Virus record (IMG/VR): IMGVR_UViG_3300028394_000232
Span: 1-30,493 of that record
Origin: a virus
DNA: 30,493 nt
Strand: one strand, 5' to 3'
The first letter of the stretch is position 1; each line of letters opens with the position of its first letter. The notes beneath the pieces were generated by a model. The model was not told where the DNA came from. It saw only the letters and a program-made list of their open reading frames with translations, and searched no databases. Shown in pieces: positions 8,062 through 19,100 of this stretch. Position numbers and translations under genes: made by a program.

Positions 8062-8385
8062 ATGGCAACAAAAGGCGTAGTAGCCCCACGACTACCACTT
8101 GCTCCAGTTGAGTATGACCAAAGGTTTATGGATGCGTTGCTTGGCATTTTGCGTCAGTACTTTAATGCGCTAGACAACCCCGGACCCGTTCTCGCGGCAA
8201 CAGAGAGAACAACAAACCCCACAGAAGTTATCTCTGCTTTAAGTTGTGCTAAACCCAGCACTACAGGCGCTCCCACTATTAGCCTTCCTACACAGGCTGA
8301 TTTTGCTAATTTGCGTTCTGGCGATATTTACTACGATACGTCTGGTGGGTCTGCAACAAGTTACCCATTAAGGATTAAGGCGTGA
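8062..8385 (+). CDS. Hypothetical virion-region protein, 107 aa
   Basis: A 107-residue protein with a perfect ribosome site (AGGAG, 6 bases from the ATG), two bases after the nozzle-like gene. Residues 12-40 (LPLAPVEYDQRFMDALLGIL, then RQYFNALDNPGP) form an amphipathic helix motif I associate with small proteins in the same position in environmental podoviruses. The remainder is Ser/Thr/Pro-rich and ends with a beta-like segment (GDIYYDTSGG). No enzymatic motif. Probably a minor virion or tail-assembly component by position. Confidence 0.6.
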   Translation: MATKGVVAPRLPLAPVEYDQRFMDALLGILRQYFNALDNPGPVLAATERTTNPTEVISALSCAKPSTTGAPTISLPTQADFANLRSGDIYYDTSGGSATSYPLRIKA

Positions 8386-8419
8386 TAAACTCAATTAACC
8401 CCCTTTTTGTGAGGCATAT

Positions 8420-10318
8420 ATGAGCCTTGAAGTTGCTGCAAAACACCTAGCCGCGCATGGTCGTGGTAAAGACACCGAACTTATCCACATGGATAAAGGC
8501 GAGATTGCGAGCCTCCAACAAATTGCAAAGGCAAACGGCGGGTCTTTAACTATTAACCCACAAACTGGATTGCCCGAAGCAGGGTTTCTTAGCGCCTTGT
8601 TACCTATGATAGCTGGTGCAGGTCTTATGATGATTCCCGGTATGCAAGCAGGCGCTGCGGGTCTTATTGTTGGTGGTCTCCAAACAGCGCGTACCGGTAG
8701 TCTCAGCAAAGGCATTATGGCTGGCCTTGGTGCTTATGGCGGCGCTGGTTTAGCTGGTTCGGCTGGCGCTGCAGGTGCGTCATCAGTAACTCCTACTGTC
8801 TCAACCCCAATCGCTCCTCCTCCTGCGCCAGTAATACCATCGGGCGTAGAGAATTTCGGGCCTTCTGCCTCAGCGGATGCGTTTAGCGCAATGCCTACTA
8901 CACCAGCCATAACCCCTAGCGCAGGATTACCCACAGCGTATCAAGATTACGGTCCTGTAGGGCAATATACAGGCAGTTCAGCGCCATTACCCACCAGCAC
9001 TGGCGGTATGGACGTAGCGGGGGCTCAGCCACCAGCACAAGGAATATCAAATGCAGCCCCTGTGTCTGAGCAAGCATCCGTGCGGGCTATTGATAACGCT
9101 ACGATACCAAAAGACTTTAACGCCATGAACGCTTCCGAGCGGGCTCAGGCTATTAGAAGTGGCGCATCGTTTAGTAATGCAGCGGACTGGGCGGGGGCAA
9201 ATAAGTATTCGGCCTTAGGCGCAGCTACTAGTGTTGCTGCTGGTATGCAAAAAGACCCACTAAAACCCGCCGAGCCAGACAAAGATATGGGTCAACGGTA
9301 TCAGTTTACTGGCGGAAAATACGAGCCAGCACCTGCACCAGACGTACCAACCTACGATGAGATGCTATATGGGGGCGGCAATTTTGGTCGTCAGCAAAAA
9401 TACTTTAAACAACCTACATATTCGCCGATTTCAGCGGATGAGGCCAAAAGTATGTATCACTTTGCGGCTGGTGGTCCAGTTGAGCAAATGTCTAATAATT
9501 CCATGATGGGGGTAAACACTATGTACCCTATGGCAAATATCTCGACAGCTTCTTACGGTACGCCCGACCAAATGGCTGAGGGCGGTATTTCTGGTAGCGG
9601 CAACCTTGACTTAAGCATCCCGCTTGACTTTGGTGGTGCTAATGGTGGCGGCGGGTTTGGTGGCGCTGGTGCTAACGGTTATAGCGCCGTAGGCTCTGGC
9701 GGTGGAAGTCAAACTGGGTTCACTGGGCAGAACAATACTGCTATTGGCGCAAAAGGTGGAGCCGGGTTATTGCCACTTTTTAATACCGGTCAAACTCCTT
9801 TTAGTGACCCTGTAAATACATTCCCAGCGCCAAATAATCAACCCCAAGGCACAGGTGCATTTGGTGGCGCAACAGACAGTCTTAAAGGATTGGCTGCTAT
9901 ATATGCCGGGCAACAAACAGGTAATACGTCCGTCCAGCAATCAAAGTACTTGAACGGAGCATACATAGGTAATCCCGCAAATCTGATGGCTTCTGGCGGT
10001 ATGGCGACAGGAGGACTCTCCGATGCGCAATATAACTTGGGTGGTTATTCTGATGGTGGTCGCTTACTTCGCGGGCCGGGCGATGGCGTATCTGATTCGA
10101 TACCTGCTGTAATCGGTAAGAAACAACCCGCTCGTTTAGCCGACGGTGAATTTGTGGTGCCTGCACGTATTGTCTCTGAGTTGGGTAATGGCTCAACTGA
10201 GGCTGGCGCACGCAAACTATACGCTATGCTAGACAGAGTTCAGGCGTCACGGAAGCGTACAGTCGGTAAGGGCAAGGTTGCAAAGAACAACCGTGCTGAT
10301 AAATACTTACCTGCATGA
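8420..10318 (+). CDS. Internal virion / ejection-type protein, 632 aa
   Basis: A large Gly/Ala/Pro/Ser-rich protein. Residues 1-60 include MDKGEIASLQQIAKANGGSL and INPQTGLPEAGF, followed by a hydrophobic Gly/Ala region (about residues 54-115) that may be membrane-active. The middle is low-complexity, with several Gly-Gly turns (AAGGPVEQM, MAEGGISGSG). The C-terminal 90 residues contain GPGDGVSDSIPAVIGKKQPA and RLADGEFVVPARIV, a motif (GPGxGxSDSIPA...DGEFVV) common in large phage virion proteins of tape-measure or ejection type. The gene order (nozzle, this, then two more large proteins) matches the ejection-protein cluster of podoviruses. It starts at ATG 8420 with GAGG upstream after a 34-base gap. 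Exact function unknown. Confidence 0.65.
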   Translation: MSLEVAAKHLAAHGRGKDTELIHMDKGEIASLQQIAKANGGSLTINPQTGLPEAGFLSALLPMIAGAGLMMIPGMQAGAAGLIVGGLQTARTGSLSKGIMAGLGAYGGAGLAGSAGAAGASSVTPTVSTPIAPPPAPVIPSGVENFGPSASADAFSAMPTTPAITPSAGLPTAYQDYGPVGQYTGSSAPLPTSTGGMDVAGAQPPAQGISNAAPVSEQASVRAIDNATIPKDFNAMNASERAQAIRSGASFSNAADWAGANKYSALGAATSVAAGMQKDPLKPAEPDKDMGQRYQFTGGKYEPAPAPDVPTYDEMLYGGGNFGRQQKYFKQPTYSPISADEAKSMYHFAAGGPVEQMSNNSMMGVNTMYPMANISTASYGTPDQMAEGGISGSGNLDLSIPLDFGGANGGGGFGGAGANGYSAVGSGGGSQTGFTGQNNTAIGAKGGAGLLPLFNTGQTPFSDPVNTFPAPNNQPQGTGAFGGATDSLKGLAAIYAGQQTGNTSVQQSKYLNGAYIGNPANLMASGGMATGGLSDAQYNLGGYSDGGRLLRGPGDGVSDSIPAVIGKKQPARLADGEFVVPARIVSELGNGSTEAGARKLYAMLDRVQASRKRTVGKGKVAKNNRADKYLPA

Positions 10319-10797
10319 GCGACAACCGCCTAACCCCAGAATGGATAGAGAAACGAGACGAGCTACGTGAAAGGGCTTGTTGCGGGGATAGCAACGCTTT
10401 GATATTTTTAAGCACCGTGATGGATGCTGTTGAGATTTGGGACGATCTTGTAGACAAAGACAAGGAAGTTAAGGGCGACGACATAAATCGGGTGTTCCTA
10501 AACCTAATGTTCTTTATGCCTCAGAATCCGTTCTTTGAACGTAACAAAGGGTACTTGTTGCCCATAATGATGACTTGTATAAACGCTTGGTTAGACTCGA
10601 ACGACTTGCAGAAATCTCCTGTCAAACGTGATCTTCAAGCTGCGTGGTGGTTAAAACAAATGGGCGTTGAGCTATATGGCTCAGTCGCATTCTTAATGGG
10701 TGGCTTTAGCCACATGCGTGAAATCTCACTAGAAGCCCGTACTGTACTGGCGCACGAAGATTTTGCGGATTTCTTACAGGAGAATAGTCATGCCTGA
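10315..10797 (+). CDS. Conserved-type small protein with DDLVD motif, 160 aa
   Basis: A 160-residue, mainly alpha-helical acidic protein whose start overlaps the preceding stop (ATGA at 10315-10318). Residues about 30-50 contain SNALIFLSTVMDAVEIWDDL followed by VDKDKEV. The W-DD-(L/I)-x-D motif, followed by a DDIN segment and an NPFFERN segment, recurs in small proteins that sit among the internal virion genes of environmental phages. DDxxD is also the metal-binding signature of isoprenoid synthase folds, but the length is much too short for a complete enzyme and no second NSE/DDxxD site is clear. No function is assigned; a structural or assembly factor is most likely from context. Confidence 0.6.
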   Translation: MSDNRLTPEWIEKRDELRERACCGDSNALIFLSTVMDAVEIWDDLVDKDKEVKGDDINRVFLNLMFFMPQNPFFERNKGYLLPIMMTCINAWLDSNDLQKSPVKRDLQAAWWLKQMGVELYGSVAFLMGGFSHMREISLEARTVLAHEDFADFLQENSHA

Positions 10798-13126
10798 TAT
10801 GGGTAACAGCCAACAACCAGCGGCAGAACAAAAAGCTAGTACAGAACTGCCCGAATGGGCAAAACCGTATGCTAAAGACATACTGGCTAAGGGTCAGGCG
10901 TTAACCGACGTCAATCAGAACCCATACCAGACTTACAACCAAGACCGCATTGCAGGGTTTTCCCCAATGCAACAACAGGCTATGCAAAACGCCCAAGGTA
11001 TGTCTGTAACCCCGCAAACGGGTGAGGCAACTGCTGGTGCGACTATGGCTGGACTTGGCGGCATGGGTGTAGCGGGTCAGGCTAATCCTTATGGGTTCCA
11101 ACAACAAGTTGGCGGGTACATGAACCCCTACTTGCAAATGTCTTTGGCTCCTCAGTTAGCGGAGGCTAATCGTCAATATGATATTGGTGCTACTAAACAA
11201 CAGAGCGCAGCAACGCAAGCCGGTGCGTTTGGCGGTTCCCGTGAAGCGATTATGGCTGCGGAGAATGAACGTAACCGTAATACGGGTCTAAATAGCATTA
11301 TTGGTCAAGGATATAACCAAGCCTTTGGTCAAGCACAGAACCAATACAACCAAGGGCTACAGAACCAACTTGCTGGCTACGGCTTGATGAATCAATCTGC
11401 CGCTAACTTGGGCCAACTCGGTCAAAACCAGTATGGTCAGCAAATGGGCATCAATCAGTTGCAAGCTGGATACGGCGCTCAACAACAAGCTCAGATGCAA
11501 AAAGGTTTGGATACTTCGTACCAAGACTTCCTCAACCAGCAAAACTATCCATACAAGCAGTTGGGCTTTATGTCCGACATGATCCGTGGTTTGCCACTGG
11601 GTCAGCAATCTACTACGCAGATGTATCAGGCCCCTCCTACTTCACTGCAAACTGCCAGTGCTTTGGGCCTAGGTGCTTATGGTATCAATCAGCTAAGCAG
11701 AGCAGGCGGTGGCGAAGTCCACGGATACGACGAGGGTGGTTCTGTAACTAGCGAAGACAACGTCAGAAGCATCTCCAAATTCCTACCCGCAAAGCAACTA
11801 CCTGCTTCCTACCAGATGGCGGCGGCTCGCGGTGATTTAGATGCTGAGATTGCCCTACAGAAGCAAATGGCGGAAAACAAACGCCTATCAGAGAATGCTA
11901 CTATTGACCGTGGTCTAGGCAGTGCGTTTAATAGCCTACCACCTCAGACTCAAGATGGTGTAGTCCGTGCCGCTGGTGGCGGCATTTTAGCGTTTCAGGA
12001 TAGAGGATTAGTTCCCTCAGCCAACGCTGAGGATGATGATGAAAGATTAGAGGCTGACGAACGGGAAACTTCGATTGGTTACACAGGCACGCCTACACAA
12101 CAGGCTATGGCGCAAGGTTTGCTATCTTCGCAGGCAAGGTTAATGAACAGCCCACAGTATGATCCTCTAACCCGCAAAGGTAGGTTGTCTGCGCAAAAGC
12201 GATCTTTTGAAGAGTTAAAAGAAATGGCTGGCCCTGATCCATACGGCGCGCTAGAAAAGACATTGGCTGAAGATAAAGAGACCAGTGCTAGGGTCCTAGA
12301 ACAAAATAAAGGTTTTGCTGCTTTGCAAGCAATTCCCGCTGTTCTTCAAGGCGGAAACGCACTTCGTGGACTAGGTGCAGCAGCAGGTGCCCTTGGTACT
12401 GGATTTGCAGAAGCCGCTAAAGCCGACCGCGCCGAGAAGAGATACCTTGGTCAGATGCAATTCCACTTGGCTGATGCCAAGCGTAAGGAAAACATGGGTC
12501 TATACGGCGAAGCCCGCAAGGATGTACAAGACGCCGAGGTTGCAAGACTCAATGCAGTTAAAGAAGGTCGCGCTCGTGAGGCCGCAGTGGGTACTAACTA
12601 CGCTAAAGGTATACAAGCAATGCGTGCTCCTGCTGGTGCTGGCGGTGCTGGAAAAGGGCCTAAACCCGACGACATCATTGTTCAGAAAGAATTGCAACTA
12701 TCTACTATGGATCCTAACGATCCAAAATATTCTTCGCTTAAGAAAGAAGTTGACGCTCTTCGTGCGTACCAAGGTCGCAAGGCTCCCGGCCTGCCCGGTG
12801 TTGAAACACGCGTTGATGCTACTTCGCTCGATAAAGCACAGGAACGCACTAAGAGCAGGATCCTTGCAGACTTTAAATACAACGAGGCACAGCGTAAGAA
12901 AGACACGGGAGGGATGGAAGCACGCCGCGCAGAAATCTTGCAAGAAGAACTATCTAAACCACCTACGGCTCCATCGGCTAGCCCAGTAACTCCATCGCCT
13001 GCACAAAGCGGTGCTCCAAAAGGAGGCGGGCCAATTACACCTGATGCGTTTGCCAAACAATGGGCGACACTTAAACAAGGACAAACATTAGTCGGACCTG
13101 ATGGCTTAACCTATACTAAGCAGTAA
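10790..13126 (+). CDS. Gln/Ala/Gly-rich internal virion protein, 778 aa
   Basis: The chosen start is ATG 10790, with AGGAG 8 bases upstream; the in-frame start at 10763 adds nine residues without a site. It overlaps the previous gene by 8 bases. The N-terminus has LPEWAKPYAKDILAKGQAL and the NPY(Q/..)xYNQDRIAGFSPMQQQA style. Residues about 100-270 are very Gln/Asn/Gly/Tyr-rich with AFGGSREAIMAAENERNRN, a motif often seen in phage proteins of this position. Two Gly-rich boxes (AGGGEVHGYDEGGSV, AAGGGILAFQDRG) separate the N-terminal from the helical, Lys/Glu/Ala-rich C-terminal half, which ends in a Pro/Ser linker and a short globular tip. It is likely packaged in the capsid or ejected; no catalytic motif is recognised. 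Confidence 0.65.
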   Translation: MPDMGNSQQPAAEQKASTELPEWAKPYAKDILAKGQALTDVNQNPYQTYNQDRIAGFSPMQQQAMQNAQGMSVTPQTGEATAGATMAGLGGMGVAGQANPYGFQQQVGGYMNPYLQMSLAPQLAEANRQYDIGATKQQSAATQAGAFGGSREAIMAAENERNRNTGLNSIIGQGYNQAFGQAQNQYNQGLQNQLAGYGLMNQSAANLGQLGQNQYGQQMGINQLQAGYGAQQQAQMQKGLDTSYQDFLNQQNYPYKQLGFMSDMIRGLPLGQQSTTQMYQAPPTSLQTASALGLGAYGINQLSRAGGGEVHGYDEGGSVTSEDNVRSISKFLPAKQLPASYQMAAARGDLDAEIALQKQMAENKRLSENATIDRGLGSAFNSLPPQTQDGVVRAAGGGILAFQDRGLVPSANAEDDDERLEADERETSIGYTGTPTQQAMAQGLLSSQARLMNSPQYDPLTRKGRLSAQKRSFEELKEMAGPDPYGALEKTLAEDKETSARVLEQNKGFAALQAIPAVLQGGNALRGLGAAAGALGTGFAEAAKADRAEKRYLGQMQFHLADAKRKENMGLYGEARKDVQDAEVARLNAVKEGRAREAAVGTNYAKGIQAMRAPAGAGGAGKGPKPDDIIVQKELQLSTMDPNDPKYSSLKKEVDALRAYQGRKAPGLPGVETRVDATSLDKAQERTKSRILADFKYNEAQRKKDTGGMEARRAEILQEELSKPPTAPSASPVTPSPAQSGAPKGGGPITPDAFAKQWATLKQGQTLVGPDGLTYTKQ

Positions 13127-13128
13127 TC

Positions 13129-16100
13129 ATGGCTTGGACACCACCTTCTGATGCTGTAGTAGTGCAGCCACCCGCCGACGCGCCTAGTGGGGGGTGGAAA
13201 CCGCCTAGTGATGCCGTAGCAGTTAAGGCTGAAAAGTGGGCACCGCCTACCGATGCCGTAGTAGCTGAAACGCCTTCTTCTGGCTCTCCTATGGGGGAGG
13301 ATTTAGGCGCGGCAATCATGGGCGAGGCGGCGTCTCGCAAGCCTAAGACTTTCACTGGCAGTGTCTTTGACACTGAAGAATTTAACCCTGCGCTATCTCC
13401 AGAAGAAGCCATGCGGTTATCTCGCCGTGCTTACGCCGAGCAAACTACAAAACCAGCCCGTCGTTTGCCACCAGAAATGACGCCGTCGCCAGAATATGTG
13501 GGGCGTGATCGCACAGCAGATGAGGTTGCTCTTGATCTTACGGCAGCGTTGTCTAAAGGTCCCGCTGGTTTCTTTAAAGGTATCCTTAACAACCTTCCGG
13601 GAGACCCCGGTACAGATTTGTTTGGGGGCATAGAACAAAGGGCTGAGCGCGCTGTATCTCCAATAACAAAAGGATCAGAAATAGCGCGTCAAGGAGCTAT
13701 CTCTCGTGCTCAACAGCTAGAAGGCGAAGTAGGCGCGGCTAGGGCAACATACCAAACTATGTTTACTCCTGCTGGTATGCAAGTCATAATGCAGGGAGCT
13801 GGCTCGCTAATTCCATCAATTGGTATGAGCCTAGCAGGATTAAGTGCCAGAGCGGTAACTGCCGCTAATATGCTATCTAACGCTGGCGATGCAGCGGTTC
13901 AGTCGGCTGAACAACTTAAACAAATTTCACCACAAGAGTGGAGTAAGAACGAGGTATACCGTAGTCTGCGTGATTCGGGACTATCGCACCGCGATACTGT
14001 AAACATGCTTGCCCCGATATATGCGGTTCCTTCGCAGGCGTTTGGTGCGGCTACTGGCGCACTGTCTGGCGCAACTGGTCTTGAGAGAGCTCTTATTGGT
14101 GGGACTAAAAAAGGTTTGCTATCTGCTGCTGGACGTGCTGGTGCCGAATTGCTTGGTGAAGAAATTGAAAGTGTCGTACCTCAGTTTGTTGGTAACTTAG
14201 TTGCTAGTACTATTGACCCCAAGATTACTGCTACACAAGGGCTTGGGCAGACTGCAGTTGAGACTGCGTTTGGCACATTACCCGGTGCATCTCTAGCTGC
14301 GCTACCTTCTAAGAGAACAAATGCTTTAAATTCGTACGCGCAAAGTAAAGGCTATGCTGACGTACAAGACATGATCCGCAAGGTTGTCCCTAGCGCTGGT
14401 CGTCAAGCAGTTGAAGAAGAACTTATTGATGCGTTAGATAGAGAAGCGGACGAGCGTGAAATAGCTGACCAAGAAGCTGCCGCCGAGCGCGAAGCAATCC
14501 AAGCACCGCCAGTTGAAATAACTCCACTAGAAGGCCCAGAGCCTCCTGATATTTTTACGCCCCCAACAGATGCGGTTGCAACACCTACTGAAATTATTGA
14601 GCCTACTGAAGCTGTAGAAAAAGTGGAAACACCACTTACTACTGAAATTTCTGAAAAGGTAGCAGAGGCACGCGATGTAACTAATCCACAATATACCCCA
14701 ATGTTTAAATACATTACGGGGATCAATAAGACGCTGGATGCTTTCTATAACCAGTTATATACCAACAACCACGACCAATTACCTGACGATCTTAGACAAA
14801 CGCGGTTTATTCTAGACGGCATCAATGATGCTATGAGGCTTATCCAAACGCGTTTGTCTAGCTGGGACCATCCCGCTGTCATGTATAAAACCCCAAGCCA
14901 GCGTGCAGAAGCTAAATCAAAAGCAACTGCAGAAGAACGTGAACTTCTTAGTGCTGCTAGTAATTTAAGTGCAATCGGTACTAGGCTTGCTAATCAATCA
15001 ATGGCGCTCTACAAGGGTTACAAAGGTAAGAAAGCCGGTAGCCAAGAAAAAATTAACGCTGCGGAAAAAGAAGCCGAAAAAGAATTTATGCGTGCGTTTG
15101 AACTTATGCACGCGCGCGGTCTTTTGAGTGAAGAAGAGGCTGAATTCTGGGAAGCAATGCAAGCGGCTAAGCCAAAGCAAGAAGCGCCTCCAGAGCCGAA
15201 AGAAAGAATTGATGAGTTATTAGACGAGCGCTATCCATTTTTAGCTGAAGAGCCGCCACAGCAGGTGCCGGTTGATAAGCCTGCGCCGATTACAGATTTA
15301 TTTACACCTGAGACACCAGAAGATTCAACAACACCTAAGCCTGTAGAAGACAAGCCTTATTTTGGTAGCGAAGAAATCAACGCTCTTGGCGACAAAATTA
15401 AAGATGCCATCAATACTATTACAAACGACTTCATGGTCGGTGACTTAGTACGCTATGGAAACACAAGTGGCACGGTTATTGGGGTTGAAGACACGCATGT
15501 GAAATTGCATCCTGATGGGGCTAAGTCTCCAAAGGCGTTTTACCGCGTACCTAAAGCCCGTGTTGAACTTGTTGCTCGACCCGACACTACTTCTAAGAGC
15601 GCTGCTATGGCTATCGGAGAAGATAAGAAGTTTGGGTCTGAGCAAGGGAAGCTCAACGCTGACATGGGCGGCTTGATTCAGTTGCTTGGTGCAAACATGT
15701 ATGCGGCAAGCATTGCTGAGGTGTCTGTAAAAGAACTATTGCAAAACGCTTTTGACGCAGTAAAAGGTGCTGTATCTAGTAAGAAAGCTCCGTCGCTTTA
15801 TAAACAGGGTGAAATTACCATTACCTTTGACGATAACGAGCGCACTATTACCATACAAGATAACGCACGGGGCATGACACCTGAGATTGTGCGTGATGCG
15901 TTTTTTACAGTTGCAGGTTCAGATAAGTCTGACTTAGCCCCAGAAGACAGAAGCGGTGGTCTTGGTCTTGCAAAGATGGGCTTCATGCTTGGTGCTGAGC
16001 GCTTAATTTTAAGTACCGTACGTGATGGCGTACGTGTAACTGTAGATACTACATCCAAAGATATCGCTAATAGCAAGTTTCAAATTGTTAAAAAGCCTGC

Positions 16101-19100
16101 GCCCAAAGGTGAGCACGGCACGACTGTTACTGTTAAGATTCCTGAGTACTACGTTGACCCAAAGACTGGCGAAAAGAAAGACATTTATTTCTCAGCTAAC
16201 CCAGAATACTACGACGTCTTAGAAAAGCCTTTAATTGGCCCCGTTATTGTAAAGACGGTACGGAAGAGCACGTTTAAGAATGAAGAAAAAACACTCCCTA
16301 TCGGATTAGATTTCCCTGCGGATAAGTACCTACCATTTAAGGTTAACTTTGGTTGGGGGAGCGCTGACATCTATTTCAGTAAAGAACGAAACTCGGGCTC
16401 CTCCTATTCAATAAAGCATCAAGTGTTGTCTTCGGGCGTGTACCAATTCAATACCGAGTTTAAATTAAACCCACAAGAAAAGATTCCCTACGACATTATT
16501 GTCAACATAAAACCTAATGTAGAGGCTAAGCATCCAGACTACCCATTTGAAAACAGCCGCGAACGCTTTAAAAAGCGTTTAGACGAAGACATTGCTTCAA
16601 TGGGCGCATACCTTGCGCAAATAGCCCGTGGCAATGAAGCTGCTGATCTACAAGAGAACTTTAAAAACATCGTATCAATGCCTCGTGTTGATGTTGGGCA
16701 AGACATTGCCGACACTACTAATAAACTGCAAAAGTCTTTTGATCGCAGAGGTAAAGTGGAGCGACGTGAATTGCCGCCCATGCCATCAGAGGTGCGGGTC
16801 GAAGGCACACGGGTTATTGCAGTTGATACCGGAAAAACAGTTGCTGATACTGCCAAACAAAAAGAAAAACAAACTAAGGGCACGTTCCAAGCCGAGCAAG
16901 CTGCGCCTGAGATGAAGGATTTCTTGCTGAATATGGCACAGAATCCAAATCAGCCAATCTTCCACAACAATACCAACGTAGATTTCTTAGAGGTCGGTCG
17001 TCAATACGGTACCCCCGAAGTGTTCTTTGCCGAACTCGGCACGGTTATGGTTGAGATGAAGGAAGCACTTGCCAATAGCGGCATGTATGGTTACGACGTG
17101 CTTAAGCCAGAGAACTTATTCTTTGGCGGTGTCTCTATAGACAAAGGGTACGGCGGTGTGCATATCAAAGTACCGTACAAGGCGGTGCTGATTAACCCGT
17201 TCTACGACTTTGGGGCTAAGACTTTGTTCGGTGCCCGCGAGTATTTGTGGGAAACTATGACGCACGAGATGGCTCACACAGGTGACATGGGTCACGGCGT
17301 AGGTCACAACACGCACATGCTGAAAGTGCGTCAATATCTTGCAGATGAAGGTTTAGCAGATTACTTCCGTGATGCGCTCATGGAGGTTTTGACTAAACAC
17401 GAATCCGCTTTTACAGCAATGAGGGAAGCATATGGACGATCAACAACTAAAAACACTGCAAAGTCTCTTGAGGACTACGGAAAAGGTTCCGCCTCAGCAT
17501 CGGATGGAAGCGCTGCAAGTAGGAGCGAGGACTCAATTCGGCCTGTACCAGCAGGAAGGGGATCAGGAGGGTATGGCGATATACGAGCCGCTAGTTCTGC
17601 TAACCCAACAAGCGGAATCCCCAGAGCAACTGGAAGCACTAGTCCGGACAGCGTAAAGGGTCTACATCAAGATGTAGTCGATGCGATCAACCGCAACGAC
17701 GTCAATGCAACACTGCGTGCAATTTCACGCAATACATCAGGACTCTACGCGGAACTTGCGCGTCGGTTGGCTGAACTTAATTTGCCGACAAGCATTGTTT
17801 TTAACAATGAACGCGCACTGGTGCGCCAATTAATTGATGACGGTTCCGCACAACAACAGATTCGGTTGTTTGCATACTTGAGCCGCGTTGCGCCTGAAAC
17901 ATACGAGAAGTACTTTAAAGACTACGACAAGTCCGAGAACCTTGAGCGCGTCAATGAAGGGCTGACCAAACTTGGTGGCATCGACACAAGCCCAGTAAAT
18001 ACAGAGTTGGCTGCAGTCAAGGAAGCCTATCGTAAAAACATAACGGGCTTAACAGCACCGGGGTTCTTCGCGCCGACTATGGATGCGATCAACATCCGCC
18101 CCAATCCTACCCTTGGTTCAGACAACCGCGTTGTGTTGCACGAGATTGTGCATGCGGCTACTGAGTTCATGCTGTACGGGCAACTTGGCAATTTGACTAC
18201 TGAGCAACTCCAAGCAGTTGCAGACATCTATGAGATGTACGACTATGCTCAGTCCAAGCTACCTCCGGGGGACTATGGGTTTACCAGCATCTCTGAGTTT
18301 GTTGCCGAGATAATGACCAACCAAGGTTTTCAAAACAAACTTAAGGCTATCCCATACCCTGCTAGGAAAACATCAGTACTAAATTCGTTTGTTCGTTTTG
18401 TTGCTAACTTGTTTGGGTTTAAGAACTTGACTGGTGCGGCAATGTCGGCAGTCAACGATATCTTGTCTCCACACCGTCCTAGTATTGTGAAAGCAGGCCC
18501 CCTGCGTTTTGCTACAAACCCACCCAAGAAACGTGTGCGTGGGCCAATCAGTAAACCAGACACATGGCGAACTGCAGAAAAGGTGCAGACTACTATTAAA
18601 GAAGAGCTGTCCGCTGCAGCTAAAGGTCGCGTACCACTAGGTACGGCTTTGAAAGATTTGACTGGCGCGCTATGGAGCGCTAGTGGTTCCGGTGTTCGTT
18701 TCCTGATACTGCCAGTACTCAATTTACGGCAGCTTAAAGATTTGACTCGTACAAAGTTTCCACAGCTTACAGGCGCGGTAGATATTGTTGAGAAGATGGT
18801 GGCGTATCGTGGGCAACAGATTAGAGTCGCTGAAAAGATTGTGCAGACATGGGGCCCGTTGCAAAGTAAGTATCCAAAGCAGTCATCTCTGATGTCGCGC
18901 ATCATGTTGGAATCTACTATCCGTGCACGCGACCCTGATGCTGGAGTCCCTGCAGGTGGCGTACCCGACGCTCTTGACAATGCGTATGCTGCTTTGCGTC
19001 CTGAGTTTAAACAACTCTATCGTGAAGTACGAGATTTCTTTGGTGCTCAAGTAACTGAGATGGTTCGCACCATGAAGCAGCGTGCATTGGGCCTACCTAA

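Noticed and set aside
12375-12989. 204-codon plus-strand frame inside the 778-residue internal protein
   Set aside because: Leu/Lys/Arg/Thr-rich shadow of an Ala- and Glu-rich gene. The composition is irregular and the main frame here is a good helical protein.
18330-18980. 216-codon minus-strand frame inside the giant gene
   Set aside because: Ser/Arg/Cys-rich antisense shadow without domains; the plus frame over it is well structured.
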